Below, in pieces: positions 44,213 to 54,937 of a stretch of 64,000 bases of DNA (positions within the stretch are counted from its first letter, which is position 1; each line of letters begins with the position of its first letter). A model generated the notes under the pieces. It was not told the origin of the DNA. It saw only the letters and a list, made by a program, of their open reading frames with translations, and did no database searches. The translations under genes and the position numbers were made by a program. The stretch is from Glycine soja (taxonomy: Eukaryota; Streptophyta; Magnoliopsida; Fabales; Fabaceae): NCBI RefSeq assembly GCF_004193775.1, contig NC_041018.1, positions 30,277,940 through 30,341,939 on the forward strand. Reading direction: 5' to 3'.

Positions 44213-45621
44213 TGTTAGATAATGGGTGGGTTTGGGTAAACTTATTCTAAAACAAAAACACTTATTTTAACTAAAAAATCACTTATTGTAATTTTTTAGA
44301 TGTTTGAATAAACTTTTTAAAATAAGCATAAGCTAAAAATAAGTCAAAATATGCATATTTTGAGAAGCTACTTGGAGTTGATGCGGAAGCGGAAAACCCA
44401 AAACATGAAGGAGATGTTTAATGATTTTTTTGACAAAATTGTCCCTAGCTAATTTGAGGAATGACATCCAATACCCTTGGACTCATCACACAAAGACAGT
44501 GGTAATGCTCGACCTAACGTCTCAGCAGCCGCTTCTTCACCTGCTTTGTCTCTGTAGCTCACTTTGATCCCATGGTGCTCTCTTCGGTTCATGTTTGTTA
44601 ATCTTTTCTTCTTCTTGTTGTTATTTGAGTTGCAGGTTCATTCTTTGTTGTACTGTGTATGTATTTGAGTTCGCGATTTTTGTTGTGGTCGAACTGTGTA
44701 TGTATTTGCTTTGGTTTTTTCCCCATAAACATTTGATCTTTAAGTTTGAGATTTTTGAGTTGAACCGTATATGTATTTGAGTTCGCGGTTTTTGCTTTCT
44801 AGGTTATGTTCTTGCTTTGTTTTTATGTTGGATACAGACTTTAAAGTTAAAGTAATTAAATCTTAGGATATGTGCAGTTAAGAATTTTTATGGAGAAATT
44901 TTATTTTGCTACAAATAAATCGATAGGGTCTGTGCAATTAAAAAATGTAAGTGCAAGAGATCTAGATCCATAGATATAAGAACAGGTACAACTATGTAAA
45001 TATTTAAATGGTTGTTAGCTTAATAAAAGTACTCCAAAGCCAAGCTAACTAGCAAGTGTGGAATTGTTGCTAAAGTCTGTAATTGCTACTATAGTGAATG
45101 TGGACATGACGCAACATAAACCATTGAATGGATGGATCAATAGTGTAATTGCTTCTATAGTGAATTTGGACATATAGTAAAAGTGGTATTTTTCCTTGAA
45201 AAACAAGATTTCTTCCCTTATTCTGTAGCTGACTATTTGGCATTTTATGCTAAGGATCACGACCTTGGAATTTGGCTAGAAGAGCCACCCAATTGTATTT
45301 TTGAGATGTTAGCTTTCAATTTCAATGATTGAGCTAAAATATTAATAGTAGAAGGAAATATGTAGGCACTAAGCTATGTAATTGAGCTAGTTTTAATTAC
45401 AAAGTATGAAATAAGACAAGACAATAATTATGTTATTGATTATAAGGCCTAAGATGTCAGTCCAAACTATACACAACTTCTTGTTGTTTAATTAATTAGT
45501 GTGTTGTTGTTTAAGGATTATTCCTTAGCTCTTTGTATGTGTTTGCTTTGGTCTTGTGTTGTTTAATTAGTGTATTATTGTCTTGTTTATTATAATTGTA
45601 TGAGAATTTTGTCTTATTAGA

Positions 45622-46330
45622 ATGCCACCCAAAAAGGATTGTGCTAAGTAGGATGACAACAAATTTTTTTTCTAGAATATGTAACGAAGAGATAGATGTT
45701 AGACATAGGCCAAGAACACATTTTAGTAAAGAAGGGTGGAAGAATTTAGAGAAAAAATTCCACGAGAGAAAATAGTGTGCTTATGAGAATATTCAATTAA
45801 AAAACAAACAAGATGCGTTAAAAAAGGATTTTTAATCTTTTGCTAAGTTGGTTGAGAAAGACACCGCTCTTGGTTGAAATTATGAGAAACAAACCATTAT
45901 AGCAGAAGAAGAATGGTGGGTTAGAAAAAGCAAGGTATGTTAATGTTTTTGTTATACTATGCAAATAAATTTGGATTTATGTTTTGATTCTATGATTTTT
46001 TTATTTACTTATTTTTACTTGATTATAGGAAGATTCAAAATATCTTGAAGTGGAAACAAAGGGGACCTAAATTCCTAGATTTGTTGCATAAATGTTTCAA
46101 GAGCACAATAGCTAAATGTACTTTCTATTTTAACGTATTAAGCACCTAATGTTGATGGTGAGGATAATGCAACACATGGAGAAACTCAATTTAATGAGAA
46201 GAACAGCCAAATGCAATGCCAACTCCTTCAAACGTGAATGCCAAGAGGAAAAGAGGCGAAAAGAAAGAAAAAAAATTGGGACAACAGATAGACTTAAAAA
46301 ATCACTTGACCGTGTTGTCGATGTGTTGGA
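45622..46330 (+). pseudogene. PIF/Harbinger ORF1, Myb/SANT-like DNA-binding protein
   Basis: ORF1 helps the transposase reach the nucleus and bind DNA. From ATG 45622 (MPPKKDCAK), pieces read EEIDVRHRPRTHFSKEGW, KNLEKKFHERK, DALKKDF, LVEKDTALGWNYEKQTIIA and EEEWWVRKSK, the pattern of the plant Myb/SANT-like domain with its conserved tryptophans. An intron is likely at 45935-46028 (CAAG|GTATGT ... TTATAG|GAAG). The later part is basic (KRECQEEKRRKERKKIGTTD, 46226-46288). Several stops and frameshifts. Confidence 0.75.
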
Positions 46331-47139
46331 TTGGGTCTGAAATACTATTGTTATAGGACCAAAACCGAAAGACCTTTACAACTATGACAAGTGTTTTTTA
46401 TTATTAAATGATGTTCAACTCTTGATTAAGGGATCCCGTTTATTTTTTTGGCTATGATAATCCTAACTATCAAGGAGAATATAGTAGCATTTGTATACTT
46501 CATGGTCAATGATCCTGAGATGACCTATGAGTAGCTCAACACTTTTACTGAGTCGAACAACCCATGGGCTTGTTGTTAGCATGTTTAATACATAGGCCTA
46601 GTTTTTGTGATTCTTAAGGTTTAGACTTTTAAATATTTTATGCTTTTTTAATTATTATCCTTATCATACTTTAGTGTTTGAGTCTATGAATATTTAGACT
46701 TGATCTTTTAATGTATCAAATTGATGTCACTTTGGAATTTGCTATATGATGAAAATATTTTAATATCATCTTCTAAGTAGTGATTAGATTTAAATTTTGA
46801 TTTACAGGGTGACAAATAGTTCAGATGAAAGTGAGTATAGTTCTGACATGAAAATTGGAGTGTCAAATAATAATGTTTCCATTTCATGTTGCAACGACTT
46901 TGGTTGCATTCTTAGTTACAAATCATTCATTGAAACATGTTGTGAAAGAAGAAAAAACCACTTCAATTCTAACATGTCACAAGTGGTATATGGAATTAAT
47001 ACATGAAAATGATAATAGGTTTTTTTAGCAACTTCGAATAAGGAAACATGTATTTATGTTATTGGTATGGGAGTTAACCAATAAACATGGATTGACACAC
47101 CAAACATATTGAAGTAGAAGAAAGTGTTGTTTTCTTCTT

Positions 47140-48060
47140 ATATATGATAGGTCTTGGATCCACATATAGAGAAGTTGAAGAACAATTTCAGCATTCTCGT
47201 GAGACCATTCATAATCATTTTTATAAAGTTTTAAAAGTTTTATACAAGTTGGGAAATCATATAATTAGACCAACGAATCCTATGCATCTTGATATTTTTG
47301 ACTATATCAAAGATGACGATCGTTATTGACCTTACTTTATAGATTGTATTGGAGCAATAGATGGAACTCATATTGCAAAAATGTTCCTACTGATAAGCAA
47401 TTGCCATTTTTTAATAGGAAAGGGTATACAAGAACAAATTTCATGGCCATATGTGATTTTAACATGTGTTTTACATTTGCATTGTGTGGTTGGAAAGGAT
47501 CTATTCATGATCTAGGATTTTCACGAATAGTCTTCAGGAGCCAAACCTACAATTCTCTTATCCTCATGAAGGTAATTTCTATATAGCTTGAATTCTTTCT
47601 TTTTTTAATCATGAGTTTTTTTACAATATTTTATAGACTTCTTATTTATTTATAAGTAAATATTACCTTGTTGACTTGAGATATCCGACATTCAAAGGTT
47701 TCATAGGACCTTAAAGAAATACGAGATATCATATTCAACATTTTAGTTTGGCTCAAGTTTTAGATCAAGAGATGAAATACTTAATTATCATCATTCTAGC
47801 TTAAGAAGTGTTATTGAAAGAACTTTTGGTGTTTGCAAAGCTTGACACTCAAATCTCTATAATACGGGCTTGTTTTGCACTCCATAATTATGTTAGAAGG
47901 AGGGACACAAGAGATTTGGCTATTCTTGGAAACTTAGAGAATGTTAATCAGTTAGAAGCTATAGAGAAATTTTTTATGGTGGAGATAATAATGATATGGC
48001 TGATCATGAAGAATGGGAATAACCAACTCAAGCAGATGTTAGATGCATGGAAATCGTATT
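47140..48060 (+). pseudogene. PIF/Harbinger transposase (DDE_Tnp_4 type)
   Basis: Cut-and-paste transposase. Visible are an N-terminal helix-turn-helix-like segment (TYREVEEQFQHSRETIHNHF, 47159), then IDCIGAIDGTHI (first Asp, about 47359), NRKGYTRTNFMAICDFNMCF, CGWKGSIHDLGFSR (second Asp, about 47505), KYYLVDLRYPTFKGF (about 47657) and [11 protein letters not shown] (third catalytic Glu, about 47817), then ACFALHNYVRRRD. All three DDE residues are still encoded, but in different frames. An intron is possible at 47571-47636 (AAG|GTAATT ... TTATAG|ACTT). Upstream coding (46800-47006) may be part of it. Confidence 0.82.
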
Positions 48061-48389
48061 GAAATCAATTGCCATTAGTGTCACACAAGTTTCTTTCATG
48101 TATTTAGTTTTAAAATGAGCAAACATTTTAATTTTGATTGTTTGGTACTACAAATAATTAATGTGAGTATAGCAAATATTTTATTCTGTAAAATCTTATT
48201 AACATGGTTGTTAACTTTTAAAAAAATATATGCCGTTTTCCTTTTATCTATTAGGCATATGTGGATGTTAGCTTAATAAAAAAAATGGGCATATGGTGAA
48301 TTGTATTTTTTACAAAATTTATAACAAGTGCTTTTTCCTGAACAAAAATGTTATTTTATAAGTGCTTATAAGGTCTCAAATGCAAATAG

Positions 48390-48491
48390 TGGCGTCAATG
48401 CAATTTTTGCTTCGGGAATGCCTCAAATGCTCAGGAATGGTGTCATGTTTGACAGGTTGAGAGCAATATGGAAGGAGAATGGGAGAAAGAG
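48390..48491 (+). other. Possible host-gene exon fragment
   Basis: A 102-bp segment bounded by AG (48388-48389) and a strong plant donor, AG|GTGAGT (GT at 48492). In one frame it reads NAIFASGMPQMLRNGVMFD then RLRAIWKENGRKR, which looks like ordinary globular, basic protein sequence unlike the transposon proteins around it. I do not recognise the family. It directly follows the degraded right end of the Harbinger element, so it may be a captured or relict exon. No companion exon was identified. Confidence 0.3.
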
Positions 48492-48824
48492 GTGAGTAAA
48501 AAAAATGAAAGATAAAGCATCACCGTAAGTAAAAAAAAAAAAAAAGCATGATAATTACTTTTCACACCTTAATTCGTGAGTAATCATTCTAATTTTTATA
48601 GGCTTTTTGTTAATAATTTTTTTTTTTTGTAAATAACTGGTATAAAATCATTTCAGAAAATAAAAAAGATAATTTTTTATGAGTTTGTGCTAAATTTTAA
48701 GGTTACAAGGACATTTCCCAATTTAGAGGATTGATGAGCTACAAATTTAGTCTTACCACAATGAAAGATGACCAATGATTAAATGAAAGAATGCGAAGAT
48801 TTGTTATAGTGAATCTGCACATCA

Positions 48825-49159
48825 TCACAACTAATCTAAAAATCGAAGATCTTGAGTTAAATAGAAACTCGTCTCAGTGAGTCATCTTCTCCCCCACAAC
48901 GAGAATGAGTCACAGGGATTGGAACACAACAAATATTATCCTTTGTAAAAAGTAATAATTTATATAATTTGAACAATAATACTTTTAGAGTTTCACAACG
49001 AATCTAAAAGTCGAAGATCTTGAGTTAAATAGAAACTCGTCTCAGTGAGTCCTCTTCTCCCCACAACAAGGATGGGTCACAGGGATTGAAACACAACAAA
49101 TATTATCCTTTGTAAAAAGTAATAATTTATATAATTTGAACAATAATATTTTTAGAGTT
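48825..49159. repeat. 168-bp tandem duplication
   Basis: Units 48825-48992 and 48993-49159 are nearly identical (both contain TCGAAGATCTTGAGTTAAAT and ACTCGTCTCAGTGAGTC). The junction is at TTTTAGAGTT. Confidence 0.9.
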
Positions 49160-50386
49160 CAAGGAAGTTTTAGAAGGTGGAGATGTTGTAGAGACCATTC
49201 TCGAGTTCAAGTAAAAAATAGTTAAGTTATATATAATTTTCCATTATTCTTGAAAATAAATATGAATATGTGTACAAAAATATTGCAAAATAAATAGTTT
49301 TTATTTGTCCAAACATTTTTACTATGAATTATGTAAAATCGTTTTTTATATAATTCGAAAAATAATATTTGTAGAGTTACTAATTATAGAGATTGAAATA
49401 TACAACAATATTTTTTAAAGTTATTATCACTTTTTCTGTAAATAATTATAAATCTAATAATAGCAATAACAACGATTTTCATCATAAAGAACAATAAGTA
49501 CATGACTAATAATAATAGAAATGTGCAACCAATATAAACACAACGGGGAAAGAAAAAGAAGATGATGATGCATGTGAAGTGGAGGGTGCCGTGAGAAACG
49601 AATACAAAGAAAAAAAGAAGTCAAAAGTAATAGAAAGGAAAAGAAGACAAAAAATAATAGGTGAAGAAGAATTCATTAGAAAAAACAAATTAAAAACAAA
49701 AGGACAAAATTTTTCTTAAGAAATAATATTAAAAATATTTTTATAATTAAAAAAATAGTTTTAAAAGTTAAAAATATATTTGGATTTAATTAACTAAAAA
49801 ATATTATGTAATTATGACAAAATAGTAACATTGTGATTTTTATAAAGAGAGAGAGATAGAAAGAGAGAGTATCACATGAGAATGACTATCTTATGTGAGA
49901 ATAAGAATGATTAATTTCAATAATTGTTAGATTAGTTAAAGTATTTTAAATTCAAATTCAAATTTTATTTAATCATAAAATCTTTAAAAGATTTGTCAAA
50001 TAAAAAATTATATTTTAAAAATTTAATTATGCCATTTACCAAAAAAAAATTAATTTATGTGGAGATAGCCGCCACCACCACCACCACAACCATGATTGTC
50101 ACTATGATCACTGTCGTTGTCACCAGCATGACTGCTGCTGCCACCAGCAACAATGCAGAGTAATAACATAGTTGTTGTTTGATTTCTAAAAGACTTTAAA
50201 CTCCACTTACCAAGACATATTTCTTCCAAGAAAAAAAAAAAGATGTCACGCTAATTAAGAAAATTAGTTACATTTAATTACATTAATTTTAATTAAAAAA
50301 TATATTTTTTCTAACTTATCTTGGATTGAAACTTGATATCAAAAATAAGAAAAAATGATCAAAACTAACATCTTAAATTAAATATA

Positions 50387-50395
50387 CATATATAT

Positions 50396-50441
<46 letters not shown>
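50387..50441. repeat. Interrupted (AT)n microsatellite
   Basis: AT units interrupted by AAATATAAA at 50401-50409. Confidence 0.9.
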
Positions 50442-50446
<5 letters not shown>

Positions 50447-51284
50447 AGATTAAGAAAAATATATATTTTTCTTCTCACATGGAGGGAGTATATCACAATT
50501 CTAAATGAATGAAATTAATAAGTACTAACAAAACTGAAAAGTATAGGAATTGACAAGCAAGGAATCATTCTTCAACTTTGAGCCTTATTCTATAAAGTTG
50601 TTTATGTTACAAAAACTGAATACAAGTAGTATAAACTTTTTCAGTACACCTAAAAAAAAATCCTTTCCTCCAATAATTACTCATTGGCCGTCGATTATAA
50701 TATAGTAAAATATGGTAAACACAAAATAAAGTAAACTGAAGTCGAGAATTAAAAAGGAAAAATAATTTAGTAATGGTTACAAAAGGATTTGCTTGCGCAG
50801 GTACGTTCTAAGCCGATTTTTCGTTCCAAGCCATACTAGCCAATAATTTTCGGCTCTTGTTAAATACACCTCCATGATTCAACAAGAACAAAAAAAAAAT
50901 ACACCTCCATATTTGCTAAGGAAATCCTCCTTTCTTCTCGGTATAATTGGTAATAAGAGAAGAAAAGGGGGGCTTACTTAGTAAACATGAAGGTCTATTT
51001 AGCAAGAGCCTAATTTTCTATAGACTTGGGGAATATTTTCATGCCTTGTTTGTATGTGTATATAATAATAATGCCTTTTTTCTTTAGCCAGTGTGATATT
51101 GTGGCGGGGAATCGAATCCCACCCAGTTTCGTTTCTCAATGTTGGTTTAAACAAAGAGTCCAAAAAAGTGGTTTAGTGGCATTTAGAAGGATAGAATATG
51201 TGCGAGTTAATTTACTTCATCTCATCTGCTTCCTTTAACAACATAATAATATGCCTTGGTTTTATCAAAATCACATTCAAAAAT

Positions 51285-51575
51285 ATGTTCCCAAACTTGG
51301 ATCTCATTCTCCTAACCCTCCTCCATGGCTCCTTCGTTATCTTTGTGCTACTCCTTGTGATCCTCACCATCCTTTTGGTTCTCTTAATCGCATTCTCCCT
51401 CGGACTCTTCTCAGTTTTCCTATTTGATTTGCACCATTTTTCATCAATCATTTTCGAATTTTCGAATATTTCAAAAACGTGGCAAAAGCGCAGGCTTGGC
51501 GAATTTGGGGCCAAGGCACAACAATATTCCAAAAGACATCATTATGTTCATCATGGCTTGAAGACTGTACAATAA
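51285..51575 (+). CDS. Possible small membrane protein (96 aa)
   Basis: No family recognised. From ATG 51285 the product starts MFPNLDLILLTLLHGSFVIF and is followed by a very hydrophobic stretch to about residue 50, enough for one long or two short membrane helices. A hydrophilic, basic tail rich in Lys, Gln and His follows (SKTWQKRRLGEFGAKAQQYS). The hydrophobic codons favour C at third positions (CTC, ATC, TTC), unlike the AT-rich surroundings, which hints at coding selection. The frame is open further upstream to 51198, but the 51285 start is better placed before the hydrophobic segment. It might instead be a chance frame opposite a basic antisense frame (51212-51532), or an exon of a larger gene. 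Confidence 0.35.
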   Translation: MFPNLDLILLTLLHGSFVIFVLLLVILTILLVLLIAFSLGLFSVFLFDLHHFSSIIFEFSNISKTWQKRRLGEFGAKAQQYSKRHHYVHHGLKTVQ

Positions 51576-52499
51576 GATTCAAATTCGTCATGGCTTCAGC
51601 TAGCTACTCGCTCCACGATCGTTGATCAATTCTCAAGATTCAAATTCTATATCATGTCTCATTGTCTCCAATTCTCCTATTCCAAGTAAATATTGTAAAT
51701 TAAATTGACATTGAGACTTTGGGTATAATAAATAATGATAATAGAGATTTGATTCCAAAATCTCAATGTGTATGAGAATTTCTACGCTTAATTCCTAGAC
51801 TGCCATTTGTACTCTTTAATGAGTACGGCTTAGAAACAGAGTTAGAGATCATATATCTTCAGAGTTAAAGAATATATTTAAGCTAACTTGCTTTGTACAA
51901 ATATACTTGGTGCAATTATTTTTCCACCATTGGATACTTTAATAAAATTACATTTTCCATTAATTAATATTATGCTATTTATTTTAATTATCACATTAGT
52001 TATGCTATTTATTTTAAATTTTTGATAAAATAGTTCATCTTTAAATAAAAAAATGAGTTAAAAATTAACTAAAATACTTAAAATGTAGTTGCTAAAATTC
52101 TATTTTCGTTTAAAATATAAAAAAAAGAATATAAAAATCACTTAAAAATGTAATTGCTTAAAATTCTATTTTCGTTTACTCTATGTCATCTTAAATTTAT
52201 CAATTAATTAGTTGAACAACTAATTTTATTAAATTCTCTTTAAAAAAAACTATTTTTAGTAAACGTGTACTTTAATGAGCATTAACTTTTCATAAGCAAA
52301 CATTAACTACATATTGACATTTGACTTTCAAATAATATTTCAGATATTTTTGTCAAGCACAACCTTTATCACAATCCAAATTAACTCCATAGAAATATTT
52401 TGGGATTTTCTTCTAGCACTAACCATTTTTCTTATACACCCAGTAGTGAGAGAGAAATTCCAAAAATACCCTTTCGTAAGGCTCATACAGATTGGGTTT
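51576..52499. other. AT-rich spacer, nothing recognised
   Basis: No element terminus or coding signature before the truncated gypsy element. Two near-copies of AAAATGTAATTGCTNAAATTCTATTTTCGTTTA lie at about 52080 and 52147 (a degenerate local repeat). Confidence 0.5.
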
Positions 52500-52900
52500 G
52501 CCCACATTAAAGCACCCTAATCCACACAGACTTCAGTGGCTGAAGGATTGTGGAGACATAAGGGTGACCAAACAAGTTTTGGTTTCTTTTTCCGTTGGTA
52601 AATACAAGGATGAGGTTCTTTGTGATGTGGTACCTATGCATGTTGGACATATACTTCTAAGGTGTCCATGACAATTTGATAGAAAGGTTACACGTGATGG
52701 TTACAAAAATAGATATGCTCTTGTTTTGAACAATCACACCATTGTGTTAACACCTCTCTGACCTGTTGAGGCCTATGCTAATTAAATCAAAATTGTAAGA
52801 GAGTGTAAGTTGAGAGAAGAAAAATTGAGCATTCAAGAAAAAGACAGGAAAGAAAAGAAAAGTGAGAGTGAGCAAAAGAAATAAAAGAATAAAAAAAAAG
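52500..52900 (+). pseudogene. Gypsy protease end and linker
   Basis: Reads LQWLKDCGDIRVTKQVLVSF (about 52534), VGKYKDEVLCDVVPMHVGHI, RKVTRDGYKNRYALVLNNHT and IVRECKLREEKLSIQEKDRK, the part of gypsy pol between protease and RT. The LGRPWQFD block is damaged (LRCP-stop-QFD). A lysine-rich linker follows and is cut at 52900, with target duplication aaaag (52896-52900). Confidence 0.85.
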
Positions 52901-53863
52901 TGTTGGACACGTGACCTCAATAACTTAAGAGGGGGGTAAAATAAGTCTTACAAAATTTTCCCACTAACAAACTTTACCCCTTTTTAAATGATAGGCTCAA
53001 AATGTAGAAGAAGAAACAACAATAAATTTAATCAATATTCTTTAAACACACAAGACAAAATTGAATGCAATAAAATAGATGAGATAATGGAAGAGAGAAA
53101 TGCAAACTCAATTTATACTAGTTCGGTCACTTCCCGTGCCTATGTCCAATCCTCAAGCAACCCACTTGAGATTTTCTATTATCTCTGTAAATCCTTTATA
53201 GACTTTGAGCACACCTTGGGATCCTTCACCTTTGTGTTCAAGATTCTCTAAAAGACCACCAGTCTCTTGATTACAATTCTCACAATCCAAGAGACAACTA
53301 GTCTCTTGATTACAACTGAGTTTCTGAGATGAACAAAAATATTTCTCTCCTATAGAGTAGATGATACAAATTGAAGATCCTAGAGGAATTTCTCTCTTTT
53401 AGAGATGATAATACAACTTGAAGTTCCTAGATGAATTCTCAATAGATTTTCAAGTTTTTGCCCAATAGTTGTTGAGAGAGCATTTGACAATTAAGTTCTC
53501 TTAGAAATCTCTCTCTTTCTTTTCGAAGTCAAACACACATATATATAGGCCCATTGTGCCTTTTCAAAATGATTTGAAGAGATGTGTCTTTTCAAAAAGT
53601 TTTTCTGAGATTTTTAAATTTCAAATTTCAAATTTCAAACTTTTTGAAATATCTTTTTAAAATAATTTTACTTCTGGTAATCGATTACACTGTCTGGTAA
53701 TCAATTACCTGTGAAAAAATGTCTTTATCAAAAAATGTTAAAAGTATTCTAAAACCTTTTTATAATCAATTTAAAAACTATGTTGTGAGGCCAAATCTTT
53801 CCAATCACTAAGAGACTCTTTTAACAAAGATAGACTAAGACTTAGCTTTATTCTTGATCTTTG
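52901..53863 (-). repeat. Truncated LTR copy
   Basis: Shares TGTTGG-(C)AC-GTGACCTCAATAACTTAAGAG with the copy starting at 53864. It is fused to that copy at TTGATCTTTG|TGTTGG, which lines up with TTGATCTTGTTTG at about 54820 in the full copy, so about 160 bp of the LTR start is missing. Confidence 0.82.
53677..53708 (-). promoter_or_regulatory. One GTAATCGATTAC pair (truncated LTR copy)
   Basis: GTAATCGATTAC at 53677-53688 and GTAATCAATTAC at 53697-53708; centres 20 bp apart. TATATATA lies at 53540-53547, downstream on the minus strand. Confidence 0.65.
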
Positions 53864-54510
53864 TGTTGGCCAAGTGACCTCAATAACTTAAGAGAGGGGT
53901 GAATTAAGTCTTACAAAATTCTCCACTAACAAGCTTTTAACCCCCTTTTTAAATGATAGGCTCGCAATAAAATAAATAAGATAAGGGAAGAGAGAATTGC
54001 AAACTCGATTTATACTGGTTTGGCCACTTCCCGTGCCTACGTCCAATCCTCAAGCAACCCACTTGAGATTTTTCACTATATCTGTAAATCCTTTACAGAC
54101 TTTGAACAAACCTTGGGATCCCTCACCCTTGTGTTCAAGATTCTCCAAGAGACAACCCGTTTCTTGATTACAATTCTCACAATCCAAGAGACAACTAGTC
54201 TCTTGATTACAACTGACTTTTTGAGATGAACAAAAAAAATTTTCTCCTTTAGAGTGGATGATACAAATTTAAGATTCTAGAGGAATTTCTCTTTTTTAGA
54301 GATGATAATACAATTTGAAGTTCCTAGATGAATTCTCAATAGATTTGCAAGTGTTTACCCAAGAGTTGTTGAGAGAGCATTTGACAATTAAGTTCTCTTG
54401 GATATATCTCTCTGAAGTCAAACACACCTATATATAGGCACATCGTGCCTTTTCAAAATGGTTTGAAGATATGTGTCTTTTCAAAAAGTTTTTCTGAAAT
54501 TTTCTCACTG

Positions 54511-54726
54511 GTAATCGATTACAGGATTATGGTAATCGATTACACAGTTATATTTTGAAGGGTCATGACTTTTCAAAGCATTTTCTTAAGTGTCGTTATT
54601 GGTAATTGATTACAAACATTTGGTAATCGAGTACAAGATTCAAAATTCAAATTTCAAAACCCTTCTAAAAGCTGATTTTCAAAATTATCTTTTGGTAATC
54701 AATTACACTGCCTGGTAATCAATTAC
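54511..54726 (-). promoter_or_regulatory. Three GTAATCGATTAC-type pairs (full LTR copy)
   Basis: Centres 54516.5/54537.5 (21 bp), 54607.5/54628.5 (21 bp) and 54700.5/54720.5 (20 bp). Some arms have single changes (GTAATTGATTAC, GTAATCGAGTAC, GTAATCAATTAC), yet the spacing holds. TATATATA lies at 54429-54436, downstream on the minus strand. Confidence 0.7.
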
Positions 54727-54833
54727 CAGAGCCTTGGATGTTGGAAACAATGTGTTTTGAGGCAAAAGCTTGATCAACCAATGAGATTGTTGGAGGCCTT
54801 ATCTTTTTCTTGATCTTGTTTGCTTGTCCTTGA

Positions 54834-54937
54834 ATTAATCTTGAAGCAATGCTTAACCTTTGAATGTTTGTTAAAGCAACCTTGTATTAATCTTGAAGCA
54901 ATGCTTAACCTTTGAATGTTTGTTGAAGCAACCTTGT
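54834..54937. repeat. 52-bp tandem duplication in the LTR
   Basis: Units 54834-54885 and 54886-54937, both starting ATTAATCTTGAAGCAATGC and ending AAGCAACCTTGT; one difference seen (TTAAAGC/TTGAAGC). Confidence 0.9.

Larger units (their letters stand above)
29925..44223 (+). mobile_element. Second Ty1/copia element, split by Tat/Ogre-like insertions and cut in its 3' LTR
   Basis: A short 5' LTR (29925-30103), primer-site-like sequence, gag, protease, integrase, RT and RNase H in copia order, then the purine tract GAGGGGGA and the first 11 bases of the 3' LTR (TGTTAGATAAT, 44213-44223). The PIF/Harbinger element starts at 44224, and I do not find the rest of the 3' LTR. Insertions at 31814-40807 and 41782-43437 interrupt integrase and RT. 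Many stops; the catalytic glutamate of integrase is changed to lysine. Confidence 0.85.
44224..48385 (+). mobile_element. PIF/Harbinger DNA transposon with both genes (decayed)
   Basis: Starts GGGTGGGTTTGGGTAAACTT, a PIF/Harbinger-type terminus, and carries the superfamily's two genes: a Myb/SANT DNA-binding ORF1 (45622-46330) and a DDE transposase (47140-48060). The right end is degenerate: around 48300-48385 the complement has AAGCACTTATAAAATAACA-type similarity to the left inverted repeat, but no clean terminus or TAA/TTA duplication. It sits 11 bases into the 3' LTR of the copia element. Confidence 0.75.
48492..51284. other. AT-rich spacer with local repeats
   Basis: Contains the 168-bp tandem duplication, poly-purine/AG tracts (49550-49660, 49845-49870), a CCACCACC tract (50070-50090), a TA tract (50387-50441) and a short repeat AAATACACCTCCAT (50864 and 50898). 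No gene with recognisable features; the open frame at 51026-51238 has no motif. Confidence 0.55.

Noticed and set aside
51095..51135. Possible tRNA gene (GGGGAATCGAATCCC)
   Set aside because: It resembles a T-arm, but no acceptor, D or anticodon stems fit around it.
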